NCBI GenBank assembly: GCA_944390735.1
Contig: CALXRL010000033.1
Location: 1 to 35,066 of the forward strand
Direction of reading: 5' to 3'
Source of the DNA: an uncultured Victivallales bacterium
GTDB lineage: Bacteria > Verrucomicrobiota > Lentisphaeria > Victivallales > UBA1829
DNA length: 35,066 nucleotides
Shown here: positions 14,433 to 22,555 of the stretch, piece by piece
Layout of the letters: each line of letters starts with the position of its first letter
Position numbering within the stretch: the stretch's first letter is position 1
Notes under the pieces: model-generated
Databases searched by the model: none
What the model saw: the letters and a program-made list of their open reading frames with translations, nothing else
Told to the model about the DNA's origin: nothing
Position numbers and translations under genes: made by a program

Positions 14433-16169
14433 TCACTCGAAAATCCGATATTCCAGATCATCAATATACATGCCGTTTCCGGGCGAAGTGAGGATCAGCA
14501 GTCCGTTCCGGGTGTTGTCCGGGATGGTTCCTTCCAGTACGAGCTGCTGATAGCGGTCGGTGATTTCCGGCGTCTTGAGATCGTATTTCAGCGGACCGTT
14601 CCGATTCCAGTTGATCTGGAGACGGGCCTTTCCTTTGGGATCGCGGCTCTTGAAATAGCCGGAGAGACGGAATTTCTTTCCGCTGACGGCCGGCACCCCC
14701 ATGGCAATATAATTTTTCGAATCATCGAAAAGATAGCACGCCCCTTTTCCGCTTCTGGCATGGGTTCCGGAAAGATCCAGATGCGCCTTTCCCACATAGG
14801 TGAATCCCTTTTTGACTTCGAAATCTCCGATCCCTTTCAGAAGATTTCCCTGCGGGAGTTTTTGCGGGGGAATGCGGTCATATCCCGGCAGTCCGCGCCA
14901 GCGGGGCCAGGCGGGATATTCGACGCTGTCGCCGGAAGCCCGGTTGCCGCTGCCGTCCTCCACCAGAACATAGGCGACAAGCTGATCGTCCTTCCCGACC
15001 TCCGGAAGTTCCGTGCTCCACTCCTCCCCGGACCTGCGCATCTCTTTTTCCTGCCACTTCACGTTGGACTGGGCTCGGAATTCAAACGGAATCGGCATGG
15101 ACTTGTAGACGAGTTTGACCGATTTCAGCGGCGGAACGGCGGACGGTCTGACGGTGAAAAGAAGCGTTCCGTTCTCCTGCTTCCGGACAGCGGGCGCAGG
15201 GGTCGACGGCCAGAGAAACGGTTCCGAAAGCGACGCTTTGAACCACGCAAGCGAAATCGGTTCTTTTCCCACCAGTCTGTGGTTGTCGTTCGGAAGCATC
15301 AGCAGACGTTTGGGTTCCGGCATCTCGCGGAAGGTTTTCAGGACAACGGGCATCCAGAAGAAGATGTCGTCCGTTCCGGAAAGAAGCAGAACCTTCGCCC
15401 GGCTGTTCTGAAGTCCGTGCTTCGGGTCCAGATGCGCAAGCCACCGGTCCTGCTGCTCCACGGGACAGAGGGAAAGTGGACCGAAATATCCGCCGAAAAA
15501 GCCTTGGAGATCGCGGATGTATGCACATCCATATTTGACGACGGCCGCATGAAGTTCCTTTTCCTGCCCCAGCAGCAGGAGCGTGAGATGCGCCCCCGCC
15601 GAAGAACCGACGACCATGAGTTTGTTCCGGTCGACTTCCGGCCGGTTCCGCAGGAATTCGAGGGCGCGGCGGGCAAAGAGAACGCCATTGCGGATGCCGT
15701 CGGTTTCAACTCCGGCGATCTGCCATTTTCCGTTTTTCCGGCTGGCCATGTTCCCGGGGGAGGAGAACTCGGAGGTCGGCGGTTTGCGCGGCACCTTCCG
15801 GTCCCTGCATTCCCCCGCCCAGTCGATGACGAGACAGGCGAATCCGTTTTTTGCGTAGTCCGGATTCGGATCAAGCGTCGTGAGTCCGGCACCGTGAATC
15901 TGCAGAACAGCCGGATATTTGCCCGCCTTTTCCGGACGGGAATACCAGGCAAAGATTTTCGTCGGTTTCCCGTTGAAATCGGCTCCGCGGAAGGTCACGC
16001 TCTGCGTTCGAACCCCATCCCGGACGCTCTCCGAGAGAATTCTGGTGTCCAGCGGCAGTTCCCGAGCGGTGGGAACGGCGAAAAAGGGATCCGGCGCCGC
16101 CGTCGCCGTCACCGCGTGCACGGTCAGACAGAGTGCGGCAAGCGGAATGGTGATTCCTGAAATTTTCAT
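14433..16169 (-). CDS. Secreted acyl esterase (acetyl-xylan-esterase-like alpha/beta hydrolase) with C-terminal CBM-like module
   Basis: The 578-residue protein has a signal peptide (1-25, ending TATAA). Residues about 60-320 are an alpha/beta hydrolase: oxyanion region LQIHGAG, nucleophile S190 in GSSAG (188-192), acid candidate D267 or D268 in SGTDD, and His H297 in NDNHRL. This resembles CE7/CE15 and dienelactone-hydrolase relatives that remove acetyl or other acyl groups from polysaccharides. Residues about 440-578 form a beta-sandwich sharing a QINWNR...YDL pattern with the C-terminus of the gene before it. Its start codon overlaps the previous stop (ATGA, 16166-16169), so the two are translationally coupled. 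The exact ester cleaved is not readable. Confidence 0.8.
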   Translation of the reverse strand: MKISGITIPLAALCLTVHAVTATAAPDPFFAVPTARELPLDTRILSESVRDGVRTQSVTFRGADFNGKPTKIFAWYSRPEKAGKYPAVLQIHGAGLTTLDPNPDYAKNGFACLVIDWAGECRDRKVPRKPPTSEFSSPGNMASRKNGKWQIAGVETDGIRNGVLFARRALEFLRNRPEVDRNKLMVVGSSAGAHLTLLLLGQEKELHAAVVKYGCAYIRDLQGFFGGYFGPLSLCPVEQQDRWLAHLDPKHGLQNSRAKVLLLSGTDDIFFWMPVVLKTFREMPEPKRLLMLPNDNHRLVGKEPISLAWFKASLSEPFLWPSTPAPAVRKQENGTLLFTVRPSAVPPLKSVKLVYKSMPIPFEFRAQSNVKWQEKEMRRSGEEWSTELPEVGKDDQLVAYVLVEDGSGNRASGDSVEYPAWPRWRGLPGYDRIPPQKLPQGNLLKGIGDFEVKKGFTYVGKAHLDLSGTHARSGKGACYLFDDSKNYIAMGVPAVSGKKFRLSGYFKSRDPKGKARLQINWNRNGPLKYDLKTPEITDRYQQLVLEGTIPDNTRNGLLILTSPGNGMYIDDLEYRIFE

Positions 16170-19100
16170 GGTTTCTTTCCTTTCTGTTCAGTTTCATAAT
16201 TTGCCGGTATTTCACCGAACCAGACTTCGTCGGCCCATTCGCCGCCCTTGTCCGTTCCGATGATGAGGAATGCGGAAACGGCATCCTCCGGCGCTTTTGC
16301 TTTCAATTGAAAACGATTCCACTCGGTCGTGAGTTTCACCTGAGAGAGATCGTAGCGTGCAAGTTTGCCGTCCGCGCGGTTCCAGTTGATCTGAATGCGT
16401 CCGCCCTGACCGTCGCGGATTCCGCGGAGATATGCCTGAAGAAGATATGTTTTTCCTCCTTCAATTTTCGCTCCTCCGAAATAATTGCCCATCTTTGCCG
16501 CGCCTCTTCCGGCGAACGCCTCTTTGCCGGAACCATCCCAGCGGGTCTGTTTTGTCTGTTCGACTTTCCGTTCAAAGTCCTGATGGTGCAGCACCTTTCC
16601 GTTTTCGGGAAGAGAGATTCCGCGCTTCCCGGTCCCTTTCGGTTCCGTGGAGAAACGAAGATCGTTCCGATTCGAAATTTCCATCCAGAACCCGAACCCG
16701 CCGGAACCGGAACCGACCTTGACAAGAAATTCGTTCCAGCCTTTTTTCAGATTCAGATCCAGGAAATCGTCTCCGCGGGCCGGAGCTCCGGTTTTCGTCC
16801 GGGCGGCGGTCGGTTTGACCGCGATCCCGTTCAGCCACATTTTCACGGTATAGTCCACGCCGTAGGAGAGACGCACGATCCGATCATCCGGAGACTCAAT
16901 GTAGGTGACCGCATACCGGATTATGCCGTCTTTCACCGGATGTCCGCAGGAAAGGTCGGTAAAGGCGTCGAATCCGTTCAGAGGGGTCCAGCGGCGGAAG
17001 TCGCGGCTGCGTTCCGGTTCAAGGACAATCTCCATGGACTGCTTCGGATAGGCTTCGCTGACCTTCCAGCGCATCGGAGGAATCACGGTGTAAACCGGCG
17101 TCAGCATCAGATAGCTCACAGCGGCGCTCTTTCCTTTTTCCGGAATCAGTTCCAGAATGTTTTCACCGGATCGGAGCGGAATTGCCGAAGGGAGAAGCTC
17201 ATTGCGCGCCGCGGGCTCCGAGCCGGAGGAGGAAAGCCTTCCGAATCGTTTTCCATTGCTCTTCACCTCGACGCTTCCGAAATTCTGCCCCGAGACGAAT
17301 CCGGTCTGCAGACGATACTCTCCGGTCGCGGGAACCCGAAGCCGGAAACGCAGCGCCGTGTCCGGATTGGAAAACAGAATCTTTTCTCCGCTCCAGTCGG
17401 ATGCGAAACCGGAACTGTCCCGGAGCTGCGCCGGAGTCTCCGTGCATGCTTTCAAATCTTCCGCCGGGATCGCCCCCAGGGGAGTGACCGGCCACCCGTC
17501 GTTCCAGTAGAAGGGGGGAAGAATTCCCGCCGCCTTCCAGAGGGGAGCCGCCAGTTCCAGTTCCGTCCGGTAACTCCAGAACTTCCGGGCTTTCAGATCC
17601 GCTTCGAGCCGGGCGAGAAGAAGCTCGACCTTTCCCCGCAGATTCCGATCCACGTTCGGAAGCGCACCGCGGATGGCCCCGATCTGCGCATGAAATTTTC
17701 GCAGTTCTTCGGAAGGAATCTCCGAAACGACGCTCTCGATCGGGTGCTCCGCGCGGAACACCCGAAGTTCATATGCCGCAAGCGTCAGTTCCAGAACGTT
17801 GTTTTTCAAAGGCAGAGGCGTCCGCCCGACCGGCGCGGTCACCTGCCTTCCGCTCCCGGAGAAACGGAGAAGGGTTTTCACGGGAAACGGCATCAGATTG
17901 ACCACATAGAAGTCCGTTCCGGATGTCCGGACGGCCACCGGTTCCACGGCGTCGCTCCGGAGAGAGAAATTCCTGTTCGGAATGGCTCGGAACTGCTTCA
18001 GAAACGCCCGGAGTTCCGGCTGACCGACCGTATAGGCGTTTCCGCCGTCGCCGAGCAGTTTGGCATCCGTTTTCGCAAGCGCCACGGCGAAGCGTTCCAG
18101 AGACAGCCGTCCCGGAGGATTGATTACCGCGCTCATCCAGTTCGCCCGGGTTCCTTTCGGATATCCGAGCTGATCCGGAGGAATCACTTTTTCCGTGGCT
18201 TCAAAATAGGCGGCTCCGGTGGTGAATCCCTGCACATTCGGATCAAGCGACCGCATCGTCCGCAGAAAATCCGCACGGTTGTTTTCGCCGCGTCCGCGAC
18301 GCCCGTAGGTGCATCCGTCAGTCACAATGACATTCCGGATTCTGCCCAGAAGCGCCGGATCGACGCCCCCCTCCCGGTTGAACACACCGGTAAGAATTAC
18401 CAGATCGGGCCGCGCCTCCCGGACGATCTTCGCCAGTTTTTCATACAGTTCCGCGACCTTCCGGCATCGCCAGGCGATCCAGACTTCCCGGTTCTGCTCC
18501 GCAAGGAAGCGGTAGCGTTTTGCAAATCGACCCGGATCCTTCTCCCCGCCGTCCGGAATCTTTCTTCCGGTTTCGCGTTCAAACAGCTGCACGGTGTAAT
18601 CATCGTACCCCCAGGAAAGATCGTTGAAGTTGACCAGCGCATGATTGTACCAGGTCATGTGCCGCAGAGAGATCCCCTTCAGGGCCGGAGAGTTGCGGTA
18701 ACGGTTGACAAACTCCGAAACCATGCCGCAGAGCCAGGCCTGATTGCGCGGATGAAGCGGTCCGTACAGCGGAGCAAACGAACTGACAAATCCCTCCCGG
18801 TTGCGGAGACGGTTCTCCTGATCCGCAAAAAGCTGAAGCTCGCGAGCCTCGGGATGGAAATCAAACAGAACATTCAGACCGTATTTCTCCGCGGAAAGCA
18901 GGATCACTTCCGCCAGATCGCGGGTGGCTCCGGTGGCAAACACATTGTAATGGCTCGGAGAAAGTCCGAACTGATAGACCATCAGAGTCGGATAAAGCGT
19001 GGTGCCGCCGATGAAGGAGATCATCTGCGCCCAGCGGTCCGCGCCGACGATCATGTTGTCAAGACTTTTCCGTCGGCTGTCGCAACCGTAAAGCCCCATG

Positions 19101-20395
19101 AAGCCGCTTCCCTCCTCATACCAGTTGCTGAATCCGCGTCCCGCCGGAGAGGATGACGTTGCCGGAGGCAGAATCGGATTTTCGATCCGGTAAACGCGGA
19201 TTTTCGAAGCGGCCCCCCGCCGTCCGTCGCAGGCGTTGGCGACGATCAGACGCGAATCCCGCTGCGCAAACCAGGAAAGAAGCGTATGAGTCAGCATCCG
19301 GTTCGAGAGCGGATACTCATGTCCCGTTTCCACGCCGCCGGCAGCCGGATAACTGCTGTCCCCCTGATTCCGAAGCGAAATGGCGAATGTCCGGTACGAA
19401 TCATCCGGATAGTCGATCTCCACCAGATACGGTTTCTGCGCTTCCGGAACCCGGATCCGGTATGCGAACCAGGAGGGTTCCTGCGAATTCATGTGACTCA
19501 GCCAGCTGACATCGCCCGATTCCCGATAGGACCCGAAGCGTTTCCGAACCGTTCCGGTCTTTCCGCCGCCGGAAAAATCGGGCGGCTGCTTTGCGCAGTC
19601 GATCTCATACAGCAGACTCTTTTTCAGGGATCCCGGTTTCCGGGGAAGCGCGGAGGCGTCGATCACCGCCATGGAAAACTCGGGAACCGTTCCCTTCGGG
19701 AGAGGCGTGCCGTTCAGAAGAAGCCGGATGTCGAATATTCCCTCCTTCCGGGCGGGAATGCGCAGTCTGCCGGAGAACGCGCCCCGGTCCGTTTTCGGCA
19801 GTTTCAGGGAAACGCGGGAGACTTCCTTCCGATCCTTCCGATCGGTGACGACCGCTTCCAGCGTGGCATCTTCCGGCATTCCGGCGGAAATGTCGAGCGT
19901 GTAGAATTCGCCTTTCCGGAGAATTCCCTCATGGACAAAACGTTCTCCGGACACGTTGATCCGCTCTTCCTTCCGGTCGGCTTCGGCGATGAGGATTTTA
20001 TCAATCTTTCCAAACGGATGGAACCAGTTGCGCTTCTGCAATGCGAGCGTGTGTTTCCCTTTTTCCAGATAAAAACTGCCGATTCGCGTTCCCCCTTTTC
20101 CCACGGAATAGTGCTTGCCGTCGATCCAGCTTTCAAGCTCCCCGACGCCCGCGGGAAGAGTGAAGACATACCAGGCGGATTGCGGCAGACTGAAGTCATA
20201 TTCAAACCGGCCCAGCAGACGGATTTTGTCGTCCCCGTTGAGCTTTCCGCTGAGATTTCCTGCCTTTCTGGCCCGTTCCGCGAACCCGTTCTGTCCTTCG
20301 AAACGGTCAAAATCCGCCGCTCTGCGCTCCAGAACAAACGCAGAGGCGACAAGCGGAAGCGCCGCCGTCAGAACAAACGAAAAAAACCTTGTCAT
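16166..20395 (-). CDS. Giant secreted glycosidase-like multidomain protein (1409 aa), locus B
   Basis: The start is ATG 20395 behind AAGGAGG; a signal peptide (1-19, ending ASA) follows. The open frame continues upstream to 20530 but without a start signal. Residues 20-260 hold beta-sandwich domains. About 420-800 looks like a TIM barrel (YPTLMVYQFG, NVLFDFHPEA, LKGISLRHMT, DLVILTGVFNREG, NVIVTDG), of a kind seen in glycosidase-like families, but I cannot assign a GH number or a certain catalytic pair. E675 in FNREGG and D582-D599 region residues are candidates only. About 880-960 is helical. About 1005-1245 holds two further beta domains. About 1265-1400 is a CBM-like module with RIQINWNR, shared with the esterase that follows. 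Likely an extracellular or periplasmic polysaccharide-acting protein. Confidence 0.7.
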   Translation of the reverse strand: MTRFFSFVLTAALPLVASAFVLERRAADFDRFEGQNGFAERARKAGNLSGKLNGDDKIRLLGRFEYDFSLPQSAWYVFTLPAGVGELESWIDGKHYSVGKGGTRIGSFYLEKGKHTLALQKRNWFHPFGKIDKILIAEADRKEERINVSGERFVHEGILRKGEFYTLDISAGMPEDATLEAVVTDRKDRKEVSRVSLKLPKTDRGAFSGRLRIPARKEGIFDIRLLLNGTPLPKGTVPEFSMAVIDASALPRKPGSLKKSLLYEIDCAKQPPDFSGGGKTGTVRKRFGSYRESGDVSWLSHMNSQEPSWFAYRIRVPEAQKPYLVEIDYPDDSYRTFAISLRNQGDSSYPAAGGVETGHEYPLSNRMLTHTLLSWFAQRDSRLIVANACDGRRGAASKIRVYRIENPILPPATSSSPAGRGFSNWYEEGSGFMGLYGCDSRRKSLDNMIVGADRWAQMISFIGGTTLYPTLMVYQFGLSPSHYNVFATGATRDLAEVILLSAEKYGLNVLFDFHPEARELQLFADQENRLRNREGFVSSFAPLYGPLHPRNQAWLCGMVSEFVNRYRNSPALKGISLRHMTWYNHALVNFNDLSWGYDDYTVQLFERETGRKIPDGGEKDPGRFAKRYRFLAEQNREVWIAWRCRKVAELYEKLAKIVREARPDLVILTGVFNREGGVDPALLGRIRNVIVTDGCTYGRRGRGENNRADFLRTMRSLDPNVQGFTTGAAYFEATEKVIPPDQLGYPKGTRANWMSAVINPPGRLSLERFAVALAKTDAKLLGDGGNAYTVGQPELRAFLKQFRAIPNRNFSLRSDAVEPVAVRTSGTDFYVVNLMPFPVKTLLRFSGSGRQVTAPVGRTPLPLKNNVLELTLAAYELRVFRAEHPIESVVSEIPSEELRKFHAQIGAIRGALPNVDRNLRGKVELLLARLEADLKARKFWSYRTELELAAPLWKAAGILPPFYWNDGWPVTPLGAIPAEDLKACTETPAQLRDSSGFASDWSGEKILFSNPDTALRFRLRVPATGEYRLQTGFVSGQNFGSVEVKSNGKRFGRLSSSGSEPAARNELLPSAIPLRSGENILELIPEKGKSAAVSYLMLTPVYTVIPPMRWKVSEAYPKQSMEIVLEPERSRDFRRWTPLNGFDAFTDLSCGHPVKDGIIRYAVTYIESPDDRIVRLSYGVDYTVKMWLNGIAVKPTAARTKTGAPARGDDFLDLNLKKGWNEFLVKVGSGSGGFGFWMEISNRNDLRFSTEPKGTGKRGISLPENGKVLHHQDFERKVEQTKQTRWDGSGKEAFAGRGAAKMGNYFGGAKIEGGKTYLLQAYLRGIRDGQGGRIQINWNRADGKLARYDLSQVKLTTEWNRFQLKAKAPEDAVSAFLIIGTDKGGEWADEVWFGEIPANYETEQKGKKP

Positions 20396-20426
20396 AATAA
20401 AACTCTCCCTCCTTGGATGAAAAAAA

Positions 20427-21140
20427 TTACTTCCGAAATGCGCTGAACGGATAGAGAATCCCGGCCGGATCCACGAACGCGTTTTCCGCCCAGAGGCCGT
20501 TCCAGGGAGTGGCGGCTCTTGCATAAGCATCCGTCACGCCATTGGTCGCATGCCCGTCCATCCAGACGAACGTTGCCCTCCGCTGATGCCGGAGATAGAC
20601 CAGATAAAGACTCCAGACTCCCGCGGGAAAATACCCGAACTGCGGCTTTCCGGACTCATTGAGCGAAGCTCCCTCCGTAAACAGGATCGTCGTGGAGGGA
20701 GAGGGAAAGGAGGCAATGTTGACTCCGTCGGAATTGTATCCCTCGGCCGGAGCCAGACTGGTTCTCTTCCCCCCCTTCTCCGTCAGCTTGGATCCGTCGA
20801 TGGTCCAGTAGGCGATCTTGAACTCGGGATCCCCCGGACAGCGGCACAGGGCGTTCCGCAGGCAGTCACTCCCCTTTTTCCCGTGATATCCGAACTCCTG
20901 AAGAGCGTTGTGCCAGTTGGCATACGCCCAGCCCGTATTGATTCCGACCGGAATCCAGAAAAGGGAATCGTCGGCATACATCAGCATCTGCCTTCCGCAC
21001 TCCTTGCTGTTGTTCAGACAGGAAACGACATGCGCCTTGTTTCGCGCGCTCGACAGAGCGGGAAGCAGAAGACCACAGAGAATGGAAAGAATAGCAACAA
21101 CAACCAGAAGCTCTATCAATGTAAAAATTTTCCGACTCAT
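20427..21140 (-). CDS. Pseudopilin-like protein (DUF1559-type, H-X9-DG), locus B
   Basis: The 237-residue protein begins [18 protein letters not shown]: a prepilin helix with Glu at +5, but Ile instead of Gly before the cleavage point. The C-terminal half contains HQRRATFVWMDG, an exact H-X9-DG signature. Several cysteines (residues 41, 94, 98, 100) may bind metal or form disulfides. The ATG at 21140 overlaps the stop of the LacI-type regulator by four bases, and its GGAG ribosome-binding site lies inside the regulator gene. Regulator and pseudopilin are thus made from one message. The giant secreted protein starts 32 bases after its stop. Confidence 0.87.
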   Translation of the reverse strand: MSRKIFTLIELLVVVAILSILCGLLLPALSSARNKAHVVSCLNNSKECGRQMLMYADDSLFWIPVGINTGWAYANWHNALQEFGYHGKKGSDCLRNALCRCPGDPEFKIAYWTIDGSKLTEKGGKRTSLAPAEGYNSDGVNIASFPSPSTTILFTEGASLNESGKPQFGYFPAGVWSLYLVYLRHQRRATFVWMDGHATNGVTDAYARAATPWNGLWAENAFVDPAGILYPFSAFRK

Positions 21141-22174
21141 TTCCGCGATTTCTCCTTTGCAGTTGATCCGCGCACCTGCAGCTGCACGGGCACACGGATG
21201 GTTTCGATTTTCCGTTCCGGATCTGCAAGCCGTTTGAGCAGCAGTTCCACCGTTCTGGTTCCGAGGACCGCCGGATTCTGACGAATCGTGGTCAAAGAAG
21301 GATCAATGTAATCGGAGAACTGCAGGTCGCCGAATCCGATGACGCTGAGATCCTCCGGGATCCGCAATCCGGCTTTTTCAGCCGCCTTGTAGACATGGAG
21401 GGCAAGGAAATCCGTGGTTGCAAAAATCGCGGAGGGGGCATCCGGACCGGAAAGGATGGTCTCCAGACGGTTCTGCATTTCCGCATCGCCCTCCTTGTCC
21501 GATCCCCGGCTGTCCAGATGAACGATGAAACGCTCTTCGAGCATGCCGCCGCCGAGCCGGATGGCGTCCCGGAAGCCCGCGATTCGCGGAACACAGTTGC
21601 TTCGATCCTCTCCATAGGTGCAGGCACCGAACCGCCGGTGTCCCAGATCAATCAGATGCTTTCCCGCCTGAAGCCCGCCGTCGTAATCGTCATTGAGCAC
21701 GGAATCCGACCAGAGTCCGGGCCGGACCTGCTCCAGGGCAACAATCGGCAGACGGTTCATCTGCGTCCTGCAGAATTTCGGAATCCTGAGGTTCTCCTCG
21801 GAACAGCCGATGACCAGCGCATCCACCTTGTGCTTCAGCAGTCGGCGCAGGGCGTCCTCCGGCGACTCCACCGAGGCCAGAAATATCGGCAGATAATCCT
21901 CCTGAATCAGGGTTTTCTGAATCGCCCTGGCAATTCCCCCGAAGTAGCTGTCCGAAAGACTCGGAAGCAGAATGCCGACACTTTTGGTGGATTCCCCGAA
22001 CGCGGCCTTCGCCACCGCACTGGGCGAAAATCCAACGGCTTCCGCCAACGCCAAAACGCGTTTAACCGTAGCATCGGAAACACTGGATGGATTCGAATAA
22101 ACATGAGAGACTGTCGCTGCGGAAACTCCCGCCATCTTCGCGAAAGCACGCATGGAAATATAGGATTCCGCCAT
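21137..22174 (-). CDS. LacI-family transcriptional regulator, first gene of locus B
   Basis: I place the start at ATG 22174 (345 residues): it has GGAG nine bases upstream and puts the helix-turn-helix at the usual N-terminal position. An in-frame ATG at 22201 lacks a ribosome-binding site and is only about 11 bases from the predicted transcription start. The DNA-binding domain (about 8-55) reads RAFAKMAGVSAATVSHVYSN, canonical LacI. Residues about 62-335 form the sugar-binding domain (KSVGILLPSLSDSYFGGIA, VIGFGDLQFSDYIDPSLTTI). Heading the operon means it is probably autoregulated and controls the pseudopilin, glycosidase, esterase and mutarotase genes after it. Ligand unknown. Confidence 0.93.
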   Translation of the reverse strand: MAESYISMRAFAKMAGVSAATVSHVYSNPSSVSDATVKRVLALAEAVGFSPSAVAKAAFGESTKSVGILLPSLSDSYFGGIARAIQKTLIQEDYLPIFLASVESPEDALRRLLKHKVDALVIGCSEENLRIPKFCRTQMNRLPIVALEQVRPGLWSDSVLNDDYDGGLQAGKHLIDLGHRRFGACTYGEDRSNCVPRIAGFRDAIRLGGGMLEERFIVHLDSRGSDKEGDAEMQNRLETILSGPDAPSAIFATTDFLALHVYKAAEKAGLRIPEDLSVIGFGDLQFSDYIDPSLTTIRQNPAVLGTRTVELLLKRLADPERKIETIRVPVQLQVRGSTAKEKSRK

Positions 22175-22218
22175 ATACAAATTCTCCGTTGCAATCTTCA
22201 TCTAAACACGTTAATATA

Positions 22219-22246
22219 ATTATAACAAATTTTCAAAAAAAGTCAA
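22219..22246 (-). promoter_or_regulatory. Promoter of the locus B operon
   Basis: On the minus strand TTGACT (22246-22241) and a perfect TATAAT (22224-22219) are 16 bases apart; TG one base before the -10 makes it an extended -10. Transcription would begin near 22212. The -10 overlaps an imperfect dyad, GTTA at 22226-22223 and TAAC at 22213-22210 (minus reading), a possible site for the LacI-type product. Confidence 0.8.
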
Positions 22247-22486
22247 CCCGGCAAACGAAATTTCCGGAAAAATTCCGTAAAATTTCTTTTCCGACAGGAT
22301 CAGCGGGAAGGGAATCATTTTTCCGGCCGTTTGCAGAAGAAGTTCATTTTTTTTCTTCCGGAACATTTCCGCCTCCTTCCGCGCCGCTCAATCTGGGAAG
22401 CGCATCGTTTCGAAGAAGACGTTTCCCGACTCCCCGCCGCCCCGGAAAAGAAGAATAAAAAAATGAATCTCCGACAGAAAACGGTA

Positions 22487-22515
22487 TTGTAAAAATCGCC
22501 ATCCCGGTGTATGTT
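22487..22515 (+). promoter_or_regulatory. Probable greA promoter
   Basis: TTGTAA (22487-22492) and TATGTT (22510-22515) are 17 bases apart, giving a leader of about 34 bases. Both boxes are sub-consensus. Confidence 0.5.
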
Positions 22516-22555
22516 ATGTGGTTAGACTGAAAACAACTAAAATTATGGAGCTTTT

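Larger units (their letters stand above)
22175..22555. other. Divergent control region between lacI-type gene and greA
   Basis: No gene is visible in these 381 bases. They contain the two outward promoters listed separately and, between them (22247-22486), purine/pyrimidine-rich sequence with repeated TTCCGGAA-like words but no clear hairpin or gene. Confidence 0.6.

Noticed and set aside
13794..16160. A 788-codon plus-strand frame opposite the esterase and mutarotase-like genes
   Set aside because: Shadow for the same reason. The minus-strand genes have signal peptides, a catalytic Ser motif and coupled starts.
16307..19156. A 949-codon open frame on the plus strand opposite the giant locus B gene
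   Set aside because: It is a shadow. The coding strand shows a signal peptide, domain motifs and a ribosome-binding site, while this frame has biased, low-order composition rich in Arg and Pro and no domain. The strong preference for GGA, CGG and CCG codons removes stops from the opposite strand.
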